29,747 nucleotides of DNA from Robiginitomaculum sp. (lineage in GTDB: Bacteria; Pseudomonadota; Alphaproteobacteria; Caulobacterales; Maricaulaceae). This document shows, in pieces, positions 8,411-15,942 of the stretch (position 1 is the first letter of the stretch; every line of letters starts with the position of its first letter). The notes under the pieces are model-generated. The model was not told the origin of the DNA. It searched no databases and saw only the letters and a list, made by a program, of their open reading frames with translations. The stretch covers positions 1 through 29,747 of the forward strand of contig JAKITZ010000003.1 of NCBI GenBank assembly GCA_021647805.1. The letters run 5' to 3'. Position numbers and translations under genes: made by a program.

Positions 8411-9363
8411 GTTGGGTCATGGCAGAGCCTCTTATTGTAGATCAATCAACCGCCAAAGATCGTGCAATCAATTGCAATCCAGAAGTTAGGGACTATGTAC
8501 AAGCTTCCATTTCTGACAATACGCGCCGAGCATATCTGTCAGATTTGGCGCACTTCCTCGCTTGGGGTGGTTCCATCCCGGCAAAAGATATTACGGTTGC
8601 AGAATATTTGGCAGACCACGCTGAAACCCTTGCTATGTCTACCTTGAGCAGGCGCGTTGTATCCATATCGAAAGCGCACACCTCACAAGGCCTGCCAAGC
8701 CCAACAAGGTCAGATCTTATCAAGGCCACCCTTCGGGGCATCAAGCGTACCCATGGTAAACCTCAACGCCTCTCAAGCCCTTTATTGGTAGAGGATATCA
8801 ACAACATCATGGCAACTTTAGGTAATCGATCTAAAGGGTGCCGGGACAAGGCTTTGTTGCTGATCGGTTTTGCTGGCGGCTTTCGCCGATCAGAGCTGGT
8901 GTCGTTAAACGTGAGTGACATAGAGACCGTGTGCCAAGGGATGGTGATTACAATTACTCATTCCAAGACCGACCAGCAGAGCAAAGGTCGCAAGATCGGT
9001 ATTCCATACGCTGGGGGTAGATGGTGCCCAGTTGAAGCACTAACAGACTGGTTAGAACTTGCACAAATCAAAGATGGGGCAATATTCAGACCCATTACCA
9101 GACATGGCAAAATCACCGACCAACGTTTGTCCAGTGATGCAGTATCAATCATCATCAAAGCAAGGGTGAATGCTATTGGGTTAAATCCCGCAAATTATTC
9201 CGGGCATAGTCTTCGTGCTGGATTGGCTACCAACGCCGCCATGGCTGGTGTTTCTTCATGGAAGATCAGACAACAAACCGGCCACGCTTCTGATGCTATG
9301 TTGGCAAGATACATTCGTTCTGGCGAGATGTTCATCGATAATGCCGCTGGCACGTTGTTGTGA
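8407..9363 (+). CDS. Tyrosine recombinase/integrase, catalytically complete
   Basis: A 318-residue XerC/D-size site-specific recombinase. An N-terminal SAM-like DNA-binding domain (about 30-115; SDNTRRAYLSDLAHFLAWG) is followed by the catalytic domain. All six catalytic positions are present: Arg160 (GGFRRSELVSL), Lys187 (THSKTDQQ), His267 and Arg270 (SGHSLRAG), His293 (TGHASDAML) and nucleophile Tyr302 (ARYIRSG). GTG 8407 overlaps the preceding stop as GTGA; ATG 8419 is an alternative start, four codons later. In contrast to the broken integrase next to the tRNA, this one looks functional and may be the active recombinase of a second, nested element. It is not a clear XerC or XerD by sequence alone. 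Confidence 0.92.
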   Translation: MSWVMAEPLIVDQSTAKDRAINCNPEVRDYVQASISDNTRRAYLSDLAHFLAWGGSIPAKDITVAEYLADHAETLAMSTLSRRVVSISKAHTSQGLPSPTRSDLIKATLRGIKRTHGKPQRLSSPLLVEDINNIMATLGNRSKGCRDKALLLIGFAGGFRRSELVSLNVSDIETVCQGMVITITHSKTDQQSKGRKIGIPYAGGRWCPVEALTDWLELAQIKDGAIFRPITRHGKITDQRLSSDAVSIIIKARVNAIGLNPANYSGHSLRAGLATNAAMAGVSSWKIRQQTGHASDAMLARYIRSGEMFIDNAAGTLL

Positions 9364-9421
9364 TGGTTTTCAAAATCCATTTTAATGGCTACTGATTTTA
9401 AGTTTAGTAAGTTCTACCTTG

Positions 9422-9940
9422 CTAGTATGGGTTTCCGCCACCACCAAAAGGAGCGTCACGCTCCACTATTAATACCGCAGGATCAGAGCCACCGTTGCCA
9501 TCTGATACGAGATATGTCACCGAAGTACTGCCTACTGGGACATTACTGATCACAAGGTTATTGCCGGAAATAACGGCAGTTGCACCACCTATAGGGGCGT
9601 CAACAGAAGTCAGTGTCAATATGTCTGCAGGGTTAGCGTCACTGCAGTATAGAGAAACCACATTAACAGTGGCGCTTGTCTGAGAGTAGGACAAAAAGAC
9701 TGCACCATCATCACAAACCGGGGGGGCATTGCCGTTAATCCCGTTATTGATAACATTCATTTTATCAATATTTCCAGCTTTGTCATATTCGTAGGTACGA
9801 TCATCTTCAAGGTCGCTGGCAACCACGGTAACTCGTCCCAAAGAATCATAAGAATAGGTGGTTGTTTGCGCAAAACCGGCACCAGCAAACAAGCCAAACC
9901 AAAGGCAAAGGCCAAATGCTCTCCCAAATATCCGCAACAT
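9422..9940 (-). CDS. Short secreted YD-repeat protein with cadherin/Ig-like C-terminus
   Basis: A 172-residue protein with a clear signal peptide (hydrophobic GLCLWFGLFAGAGFAQ, cleavage after about residue 24). It is followed by two YD/RHS repeats (YSYDSLGRVTVV and YEYDKAGNIDKM). Next comes a beta-rich region with DPADILTLTSVDAPIGG-like spacing and DGNGGSDPAVL, resembling the cadherin-like/Big tandem repeats found in bacterial surface proteins. It ends in a Gly-rich tail (FGGGGNPY). It is transcribed divergently from the large RHS gene 184 bp away, so the two may share control. It is far shorter than usual RHS proteins and has no RHS core terminus (DPxGL). Function unknown; a small exported partner or accessory of the RHS system is possible. 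Confidence 0.75.
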   Translation of the reverse strand: MLRIFGRAFGLCLWFGLFAGAGFAQTTTYSYDSLGRVTVVASDLEDDRTYEYDKAGNIDKMNVINNGINGNAPPVCDDGAVFLSYSQTSATVNVVSLYCSDANPADILTLTSVDAPIGGATAVISGNNLVISNVPVGSTSVTYLVSDGNGGSDPAVLIVERDAPFGGGGNPY

Positions 9941-10078
9941 TATTACACACCTCTTCCGTTTACACCCTATAGATTACACTCAGATCTAAGGGGAAATAAT
10001 TTTCTTTACAAGCCTCAAGGTAGAATACATATTGCGTTTGTCAACGTTTGGTTTTCCTGCGTAGCGAGATACCACCAA

Positions 10079-10100
10079 AGCTTGTATTTTTATACAGGCT
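10079..10100 (+). promoter_or_regulatory. Leader hairpin before the large RHS gene
   Basis: AGCTTGTAT (10079-10087) and ATACAGGCT (10092-10100) form a 9-bp stem with one G-T pair and a TTTT loop, 24 nt before the RHS start codon. It lies between the divergent promoters and the ribosome-binding site (TTGGAGAAA), so it could be an operator or a leader structure controlling expression. Which one cannot be told from sequence. Confidence 0.35.
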
Positions 10101-10124
10101 ACTTTGTTTAATTTGGAGAAACGC

Positions 10125-13004
10125 ATGTTTGAAAAAGTTGTTTGGATCAGTGTTAAAGTAAAAACTTTCTTATCAATTAGCATTGCTTTGTTTTTGTTTC
10201 CATTGATTGCAAGTGCACAAACCTCTTCGCCAGCTGTTGGCACATATGTTGATCAAAATGGTATTGATCTGTTCAGCGGACAGACCATACAAGGCAGCTC
10301 GTTAGTTTCCATTGGCTCTGGCAGTGATGGTTTGGCGTTTGCCTTAACTTTAACTGGGAATGACAGTGGGTCAGAACGACGTAGCAATTATCTGGGGATG
10401 ATTAACTATTATTCCTCGCGTGGTTATGTGGTTAGCATTGGTGATGCTGCTGAGGAGTTTACATTATCCGGCAGTACATATTCACCCAAACGAAGACTTG
10501 GTTCAACTTTAACCAAAAGCGGCAATATTTTCACTTACACTACCTCAAGCGGAGCGGTCGCCCTATTTGACACCAATATTAAAACAACAGCAGGTGGCTC
10601 AACGCTTAATAAAGCGCATATTACTTCGCTTACCACTGCTTCAGGTCGAAAACTTACCTTTACATATATAACAGTCAGTTCGAAAGTGTATTTACGTTCG
10701 GTGCAAAACAATTTGGGTTTTCAATTAAAGCTTTCTGATACAACTGGCTCCACATCAAATGTAATTACTGCGATTAATGACAGTGTTGACTATTGCTCGC
10801 CCACGGCCACCTTGGCACAGTGTAATTTACCATCTGGGCGCTGGGCTGAGGGCTCTTTCGTTCCTGTAGGTAGCGATGCGTTGACCACTTATTACGCGAC
10901 AGGCGATATTGGAGTATTGGGCCCGGGCGGATTTACGGCTCCTACCGGTCACAATACCAACATCACCTATAGTAATTCCAAAGTGGCTACGGTGACCTCA
11001 TTTGGCGGTGTTTGGACTTACGCGTATTCTGATGCCAACGGCATTCGCACTACCACTGTTACTGACCCCGAAGGCGGAGTGCGTATTGTTAATTCTAACA
11101 TTGCCAATCAGACGGTATTAAGTGACAGGGACGAATCGCTCAGAACGGTGACTTATGAATATGATGCATGGCAGCGTGCAACCAAAATCACTAACCCCAA
11201 TGGATCATTTACCGAACTTACCTATGATATTCGAGGCAACGTTACACAAATCAAACAATCCCCAGCATCGGGTGGTCTAACACCGATCATCACCACGGCT
11301 TCTTACCCTGCTAGTTGCTCCAACCCTAAAACCTGTAACAAACCGATCTGGACACGCAATGCAAATGGCAGTCAAACGGATTATACCTATAGCAGTACCC
11401 ATGGCGGACTACTTACCGTCACGGCTCCTTCGCCGGGAGGTGGCCAAGCAAGACCGCAAACCAGATATAGCTATGTTCAACTTGCAGCCAAAGTAAAAAA
11501 CAGCTCGGGTGCTTTAATTGATGCGGCTCCAGTTTGGCGGATGGGTTCGGTTTCTACTTGCTCTTCTGGTGGTTCTTGTGTCGGCACTGCCAATGAAACT
11601 ATTGTTAGCCAGACTTATGATGCAACCCGCAATTTATTTGCTAATGCAAGCACCGTCAAAGCGGGAAATAATTCCGTTAGTAGCACAACGTCCACTCAAA
11701 TTGACTGGTATGGCAGCCCTGAATGGGTAGATGGGCCGTTGCCCGGCAGTGCAGATCGAACATATTACAAATACGATAATGCGCAAAGATTGGCCATTGT
11801 TGCTGGCCCTGATCCTGACGGAAACGGCCCGTTAAAACACCGGGCATTGAGGTATGCAGATGCTAGCGGTCAAAGGGTTTTGGTAAATACCGGAACCATG
11901 ACCTCGCCTAATGATTGGAGTTCATTTACCATTCTTCAGCGGTGGTTTTATGCATTTGACAGTGATGGCCGTATCATTCGCACAAGCCAACATAATGGAT
12001 CTAATTACACCTCCCTGCAACAAACAAATTATGATGATATGGGGCGCACCTTGTGTACGGCCTTACGCATGAATGCTGATAATTTGGATTGGTTGGTAAA
12101 CCCCAACAGCACTCCGGTAGATGCTTGCAACTTATCGCCGACGGGCAGTCACGGGGCGGACAGAATTACCAAACTTGAGTACAACGCCGCAGGGCAAGTG
12201 ATCAATGCTATATCTGGTTATGGCACGTCGGCGGCTAGCGCCACTAAAACCGAGTATTACCCTGATGGAAATGTTAAATACCTGATCGATGGTAAAAATC
12301 AGCATACTTATTACCAATATGATGGATTTGGCCGGTTAAGCCGCCAGTATTATCCTGATGCGGATACTGCGGGATTGTATAACGTAAGTGATTTTCAGCA
12401 ATATGATTATGATGGTTTTGGTCGTCAATATCGTTCTACTTTGCGCGATGGTCAAATCATTGATCGGGTGTTTGATGATCTTGGTCGGGTGACGCAGATC
12501 AACGCCCCCGGAACTGCTGATGATATTAGCTACACCTATGATAATTTTGGTCGCATGTTAACTGCGATTAAGGGCAGCAACACTATTACATCTGTTTATG
12601 ATGCATTTGGTCGTAAAACTTCCGAGACCGGAGCCAATGGCACGGTGTCTTATGAATATGATGCGGCGGGACGGGGTAGTAAAATCACCTATCCGGGATC
12701 TGGTTTGTTCGTCAATTATGATTATGACAATACTGGTGCGGTGACCAGAATCCGCGAGAACGGTGCCACTTCTGGTCTCGGAGTGCTGGCTACTTATGAA
12801 TATGACGATTTTGGTCGTCGTACCAAGCTGACCCGTGGTAATGGCGTGGTGACGAATACTGGCTTTGATACTGTGTCACGCTTGACCAGCTTGCAAAACG
12901 ATATGGCTGGCACGGCTGATGATCAGACCTTAACCTTTACCCATAATGTAGCAGGGCAAATCGCAACCAAAATCAATAACACTTCGAAAGTGGTTGAACG
13001 ATAG
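10125..13004 (+). CDS. Secreted RHS/YD-repeat protein, truncated by a repeat insertion
   Basis: ATG 10125 has a TTGGAGAAA ribosome-binding site, and the product (959 residues) starts with a signal peptide (FLSISIALFLFPLIASAQ). Many YD repeats follow, for example YEYDAWQRATKI, YYQYDGFGRLSR, YDYDGFGRQYRS, YTYDNFGRMLTA, YEYDAAGRGSKI and YEYDDFGRRTKL. The pattern is that of RHS/teneurin-type shells that encapsulate a C-terminal toxin. The frame stops at TAG 13002-13004 inside a 77-bp repeat element. The homologous uninterrupted copy at 16733 continues in frame as NDNEAYNWDGIG. The rest of the RHS core and the toxin tip lie in another frame downstream. The gene therefore appears split from its tip, and the product would lack the DPxGL core end. 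The Sec signal, and no VgrG or PAAR nearby, argue against type VI delivery. Confidence 0.9.
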   Translation: MFEKVVWISVKVKTFLSISIALFLFPLIASAQTSSPAVGTYVDQNGIDLFSGQTIQGSSLVSIGSGSDGLAFALTLTGNDSGSERRSNYLGMINYYSSRGYVVSIGDAAEEFTLSGSTYSPKRRLGSTLTKSGNIFTYTTSSGAVALFDTNIKTTAGGSTLNKAHITSLTTASGRKLTFTYITVSSKVYLRSVQNNLGFQLKLSDTTGSTSNVITAINDSVDYCSPTATLAQCNLPSGRWAEGSFVPVGSDALTTYYATGDIGVLGPGGFTAPTGHNTNITYSNSKVATVTSFGGVWTYAYSDANGIRTTTVTDPEGGVRIVNSNIANQTVLSDRDESLRTVTYEYDAWQRATKITNPNGSFTELTYDIRGNVTQIKQSPASGGLTPIITTASYPASCSNPKTCNKPIWTRNANGSQTDYTYSSTHGGLLTVTAPSPGGGQARPQTRYSYVQLAAKVKNSSGALIDAAPVWRMGSVSTCSSGGSCVGTANETIVSQTYDATRNLFANASTVKAGNNSVSSTTSTQIDWYGSPEWVDGPLPGSADRTYYKYDNAQRLAIVAGPDPDGNGPLKHRALRYADASGQRVLVNTGTMTSPNDWSSFTILQRWFYAFDSDGRIIRTSQHNGSNYTSLQQTNYDDMGRTLCTALRMNADNLDWLVNPNSTPVDACNLSPTGSHGADRITKLEYNAAGQVINAISGYGTSAASATKTEYYPDGNVKYLIDGKNQHTYYQYDGFGRLSRQYYPDADTAGLYNVSDFQQYDYDGFGRQYRSTLRDGQIIDRVFDDLGRVTQINAPGTADDISYTYDNFGRMLTAIKGSNTITSVYDAFGRKTSETGANGTVSYEYDAAGRGSKITYPGSGLFVNYDYDNTGAVTRIRENGATSGLGVLATYEYDDFGRRTKLTRGNGVVTNTGFDTVSRLTSLQNDMAGTADDQTLTFTHNVAGQIATKINNTSKVVER

Positions 13005-13057
13005 TTCAAAGTTTTGATCCGGGGGATCAAAAGTAACGAAAGAAGGCTCTGCAGAGC
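12981..13057 (+). repeat. Hairpin-rich small repeat element, copy 1
   Basis: A 77-bp insertion in the RHS coding sequence, recognised because the paralogous copy at 16733-17044 lacks it and because a second copy lies at 15005-15080. It holds three nested inverted repeats: TTGAAC-gata-GTTCAA (12994-13009), TTTTGATCC with loop GGG and GGATCAAAA (13012-13032), and the palindrome GCTCTGCAGAGC (13046-13057). It supplies the TAG that ends the upstream RHS frame. The insertion sits right after AAC; the empty paralogous site reads AACGAG. Confidence 0.85.
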
Positions 13058-13104
13058 AAGCATATAACTGGGACGGAATTGGCATAGCGTCCGAGAACTA
13101 TTCT

Positions 13105-14370
13105 GTGAATGGCTTGAACCAAGCGGTACAGGCCAGTTTTGGGATTATTGCTTATGATGCTCGTGGTAATATGACCAGCGCTGGATCACGTAATTATGGT
13201 TATAACATCTATAACCAACTGACCTCGGTCAATGACGGCACCAATTCTGCAAGCATGTCTTATGATGCTTATGGCAGATTAAGCCAGAGCAATGGAAATC
13301 TTGATAATACCAAGTTCGCATATTCAGGGTCACAGATGATTGCAGAGTTTACCGGCTCTGGTGCGGTGAAAGCCCGTTATGTTTATGGATCGGGTTCTGA
13401 TAATGTATTGGTGCAGTATGATGGTAGTGGTACGTCCAGCCGTAACTGGTTGATTACCGATGTTCGTGGCAGTGTGGTGGCGATCACTGATGCCACAGGC
13501 GCGGTGACCAATATCAACAAGTACAACGAGTACGGAGTTCCCGCAGTTGGCAATGTCGGCAGGTTCCAGTACACTGGCCAGATGTGGTTAAAAGAGGCAG
13601 AAGTTTATCACTACAAAGCACGAGCATACGATCCCTATATCGGACGATTCCTACAAACTGATCCAATAGGCTATGGTGACGGCATGAATATGTACGCATA
13701 TGTAGGCGGCGATCCGGTGAATTTTACTGATCCGAGTGGGTTGAGTAGGCATTGTAACTATTGGCAATGGACTGCCACAGCCAGGGGAGCTGTAATACAT
13801 CAGTGGATTACCGCAACAAATTGCCGAGCAGATATCAGTCTCGTGAGATTGATTGGATATGGGTCCGGATCAGGAGGTTCTGGTGGTGGTTTTGGACTTG
13901 ATGATGCAGGTGGTGGTCAACTAGGAAGAGAGATTCGAGCTGCCGCTAAGTTTCTTCTAACTTGTTTTTCTGCTACTGCTGAAGTAAGTGCTGGCGTGCA
14001 GTTGGGGCTCTCTGCAAGAGGGCTGATCGCTACGGCGGCTATATTAGGTGACCTCGGAACACAAAGGGTTTCTATTGGTATTTCACCCAGTAGAAGAGCT
14101 GATTCCTTAGGGTTTGTTGCCGCCAGAGGAACCCAAGGAATTACTGGTGAAATAACCATAGGGAACGCATCGGTAGGAGGAAACTACGGGCGCAGTATCC
14201 CTGGCAATGACCCTGCCCCAACCATCTCTGATCAACCGTTAGTGTTTTCGCCTCCAACCTCTGGTTTCGTTGGCTTTGGGGGCGGAGTTGCTGTAGCATT
14301 AGGTCTTAATGGAGCTGTTGGGTTCGAAATTCCACTTGACGGCAGTTTTGAATGTGAAGGGTTTGAATAG
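13105..14370 (+). CDS. RHS core C-terminus with polymorphic toxin tip 1 (severed from its N-terminal part)
   Basis: This 421-codon frame continues the RHS protein after the repeat element. It is open from 13018, and GTG 13105 is the first possible start, with no good ribosome-binding site. Residues 1-208 are RHS core (YNIYNQLTSVNDG, VYGSGSDN, RGSVVAITDATG, YHYKARAYDPYIGRFLQTDP) ending in the core signature DPSGL at 209-213. A Gly/Ser linker region follows (about 214-258). After that comes a variable C-terminal domain of about 160 residues, glycine- and alanine-rich with hydrophobic stretches (SARGLIATAAILGDL, GFGGGVAVALGLNGAVGF). I do not recognise this domain; its hydrophobicity and the membrane-protein gene next door suggest a membrane-acting toxin. 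Whether it is translated without the N-terminal part is doubtful. Confidence 0.8.
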   Translation: MNGLNQAVQASFGIIAYDARGNMTSAGSRNYGYNIYNQLTSVNDGTNSASMSYDAYGRLSQSNGNLDNTKFAYSGSQMIAEFTGSGAVKARYVYGSGSDNVLVQYDGSGTSSRNWLITDVRGSVVAITDATGAVTNINKYNEYGVPAVGNVGRFQYTGQMWLKEAEVYHYKARAYDPYIGRFLQTDPIGYGDGMNMYAYVGGDPVNFTDPSGLSRHCNYWQWTATARGAVIHQWITATNCRADISLVRLIGYGSGSGGSGGGFGLDDAGGGQLGREIRAAAKFLLTCFSATAEVSAGVQLGLSARGLIATAAILGDLGTQRVSIGISPSRRADSLGFVAARGTQGITGEITIGNASVGGNYGRSIPGNDPAPTISDQPLVFSPPTSGFVGFGGGVAVALGLNGAVGFEIPLDGSFECEGFE

Positions 14371-14378
14371 TAGATAAA

Positions 14379-14930
14379 ATGATGAAAATAATTTCGCTTC
14401 TTAGTCCATTGTTGTTGTTCATAATAAGCTTGATCTCAGTATTTGCTTACATGCCTTTAGCAATATATTTGGTCAGTCCAGCGTATGGTATATTAACTAC
14501 TGCGGGAGTTATCATTTATCTAACGGTTCAAGTATGCTGGCCTTTTGCGGTTAATAGTTTTTTAAAAAATAAGTATTTGCCAGAAAATCCGAAAAAGAAA
14601 ATTTCTTTTGGGTATTTGATTGGTATTGCATTTGCCGGGATAATTTTATCGTTGATATTTGGGGCACGAGAACTTTTCGTTTCTAACTTATTTTGGATGA
14701 ATATAGTTGATAGTATCAGCGTAATATCGGTTATTCTATTGCTTTATGTGTATGTGCGCATCTGTTGGTCAAATGCGTATATTCTACAAACCTTAGAGAG
14801 AAACACAAAAGCCAGAAGTTCGGAAGTTTTCGGATCATTTCTATTGTTTCTTTATTGGATAATTGGCGTGTTTTTTCTACATAAGCGATTAGTAAAACTA
14901 AGTGAGGCAGAGTCCGAGAAGTCCATTTGA
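14379..14930 (+). CDS. Multi-pass membrane protein, candidate immunity protein for RHS tip 1
   Basis: Eight nt after the tip 1 stop begins a 183-residue protein with four to six membrane helices (about residues 5-30, 35-60, 77-97, 107-128 and 150-168) and a short charged C-terminus. I do not recognise a named family. Position directly behind a polymorphic toxin tip, small size and AT-rich composition are what immunity genes of RHS toxins show. Its stop codon (14928-14930) lies at the point where RHS-homologous DNA resumes (from 14927), so it is bounded on both sides by RHS sequence like a cassette. Protective role inferred from context. Confidence 0.65.
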   Translation: MMKIISLLSPLLLFIISLISVFAYMPLAIYLVSPAYGILTTAGVIIYLTVQVCWPFAVNSFLKNKYLPENPKKKISFGYLIGIAFAGIILSLIFGARELFVSNLFWMNIVDSISVISVILLLYVYVRICWSNAYILQTLERNTKARSSEVFGSFLLFLYWIIGVFFLHKRLVKLSEAESEKSI

Positions 14931-15004
14931 TCTCTGATGTTCGTGGCAGTGTGGTTGCTATCACCGATGCCAGTGGTACGGTGACCAATATCAATAAATA
15001 TAAC
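14927..15004 (+). pseudogene. RHS core fragment (5' piece of displaced tip 2)
   Basis: The stretch from TTGATC at 14927 reads ISDVRGSVVAITDASG and then VTNINKYN. It matches the RHS core encoded at 13450-13524 (LITDVRGSVVAITDATG) at both protein and DNA level. It has no start of its own, is out of frame with the membrane protein it abuts, and is cut after AAC by the second repeat element. It is a non-coding homology block left from a displaced RHS tip. Confidence 0.8.
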
Positions 15005-15080
15005 GCTTCGACAGTGGTTGAACCAAGTTCAAAGTTTTGATCCGGGGGATTAAAACTAACGATAGAAGGCCCGGCAGGGC
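15005..15080 (+). repeat. Hairpin-rich small repeat element, copy 2
   Basis: A 76-bp relative of the element at 12981-13057, with the same order of structures. TTGAAC-caa-GTTCAA comes first, then TTTTGATCC with loop GGG and GGATTAAAA, then GCCC-ggca-GGGC. It lies in a different position of the RHS core than copy 1, after AAC where the uninterrupted paralogue (13524 region) reads AACGAGTAC, and the GAGTAC is missing. Differences from copy 1 keep the stems paired (T:A replaced by C:G in the last hairpin), which suggests that the structure matters. Confidence 0.85.
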
Positions 15081-15128
15081 GGAGTTCCAGCAGTTGGCAA
15101 TGTCGGCAGGTTCCAGTACACTGGTCAG

Positions 15129-15941
15129 ATGTGGTTAAAAGAGGCAGAAGTTTACCATTACAAAGCACGAGCATACGATCCATATATCGGACGGTTTTTA
15201 CAAACTGACCCAATAGGATACGGTGACGGCATGAACATGTACGCATACGTAGGCGGTGATCCGATTAACTTCACGGATCCGAGTGGGTTGAGTAGGCATT
15301 GTAACTATTGGCAATGGACTGCCACAGCCAGGGGAGCTGTAATACATCAGTGGATTACCGCAACAAATTGCCGAGCAGATATCAGTCTCGTGAGATTGAT
15401 TGGATATGGGTCTGGATCAGGAGGTTCTGGTGGTGGTGGTGGCGGAATTGATGATACTGGTAGGTCGGGTGGTGGAACAGGCTGCACCACAAATGCCAAA
15501 GGCGGTGCAGCAATCGTCGCAACCGCTGCTGCGTTTGCAAGGGGGCAAGGGTTTCTTGATGCGAATACGAGCGTTAATTATGTAGACTATTATGCTGCAT
15601 ATATTGATTTTGGTCCGATTATGGGTAAGCGCATGGAGTTGTTCACTTATGAACCTAAAAGGAGTGGATCGATAGAACCTATTGACGGACGGTTTTATCC
15701 AGGTCCAAATGGAGGAAGTATATCCATTTTTCGTGGAGCAATTTCAAGTGGCCCATTTGTGGTTAATCTTCCAGATAATGTTATTCAAGCATATCGTAAT
15801 TTATCTGCGTATGAAAAGGCTATCATGACGGTAGGGCATGAATCGGGGCATTCTAAGTTGGGATTGTCTGCTGCCGATGCCGACCAAGAAAAGGCAGATC
15901 AAAGAGGTGTAAACCTACTTAAAGTTTGCAGAGGGGGGTGA
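15129..15941 (+). CDS. Displaced RHS tip 2 with HExxH metallopeptidase-like toxin domain
   Basis: A 270-codon frame from ATG 15129; RHS homology in this frame already begins at 15081. Residues 1-54 are the end of the RHS core (ARAYDPYIGRFLQTDPIG ... DPSGL) and about 55-103 are the same linker as tip 1. The C-terminal domain differs completely. It contains MTVGHESGHSKLG (His237, Glu238, His241: HExxH zinc motif) and, 13 residues on, QEKADQRG. The latter resembles the E-x-x-A-D zinc-ligand segment of M48-like peptidases (Glu254 as candidate third ligand). A metallopeptidase toxin is therefore likely. There is no signal peptide or RHS shell, so this is an orphan or reserve tip cassette that would need recombination with the main RHS gene to be delivered. 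Confidence 0.8.
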   Translation: MWLKEAEVYHYKARAYDPYIGRFLQTDPIGYGDGMNMYAYVGGDPINFTDPSGLSRHCNYWQWTATARGAVIHQWITATNCRADISLVRLIGYGSGSGGSGGGGGGIDDTGRSGGGTGCTTNAKGGAAIVATAAAFARGQGFLDANTSVNYVDYYAAYIDFGPIMGKRMELFTYEPKRSGSIEPIDGRFYPGPNGGSISIFRGAISSGPFVVNLPDNVIQAYRNLSAYEKAIMTVGHESGHSKLGLSAADADQEKADQRGVNLLKVCRGG

Positions 15942-15942
15942 T

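Noticed and set aside
9377..9388. CCATT-tt-AATGG between the convergent recombinase and YD-repeat genes as bidirectional terminator
   Set aside because: Only a 5-bp AT-rich stem with no T-tract; too weak to call.
13002..13020. Programmed frameshift joining the two RHS halves
   Set aside because: The upstream frame stops at 13004 and the downstream frame is blocked by a TGA at 13015-13017, so the frames do not overlap and no slip site could join them.
10125..14930. Type VI secretion effector locus
   Set aside because: The RHS protein has a Sec signal peptide and there is no VgrG, PAAR or adaptor gene in the window.
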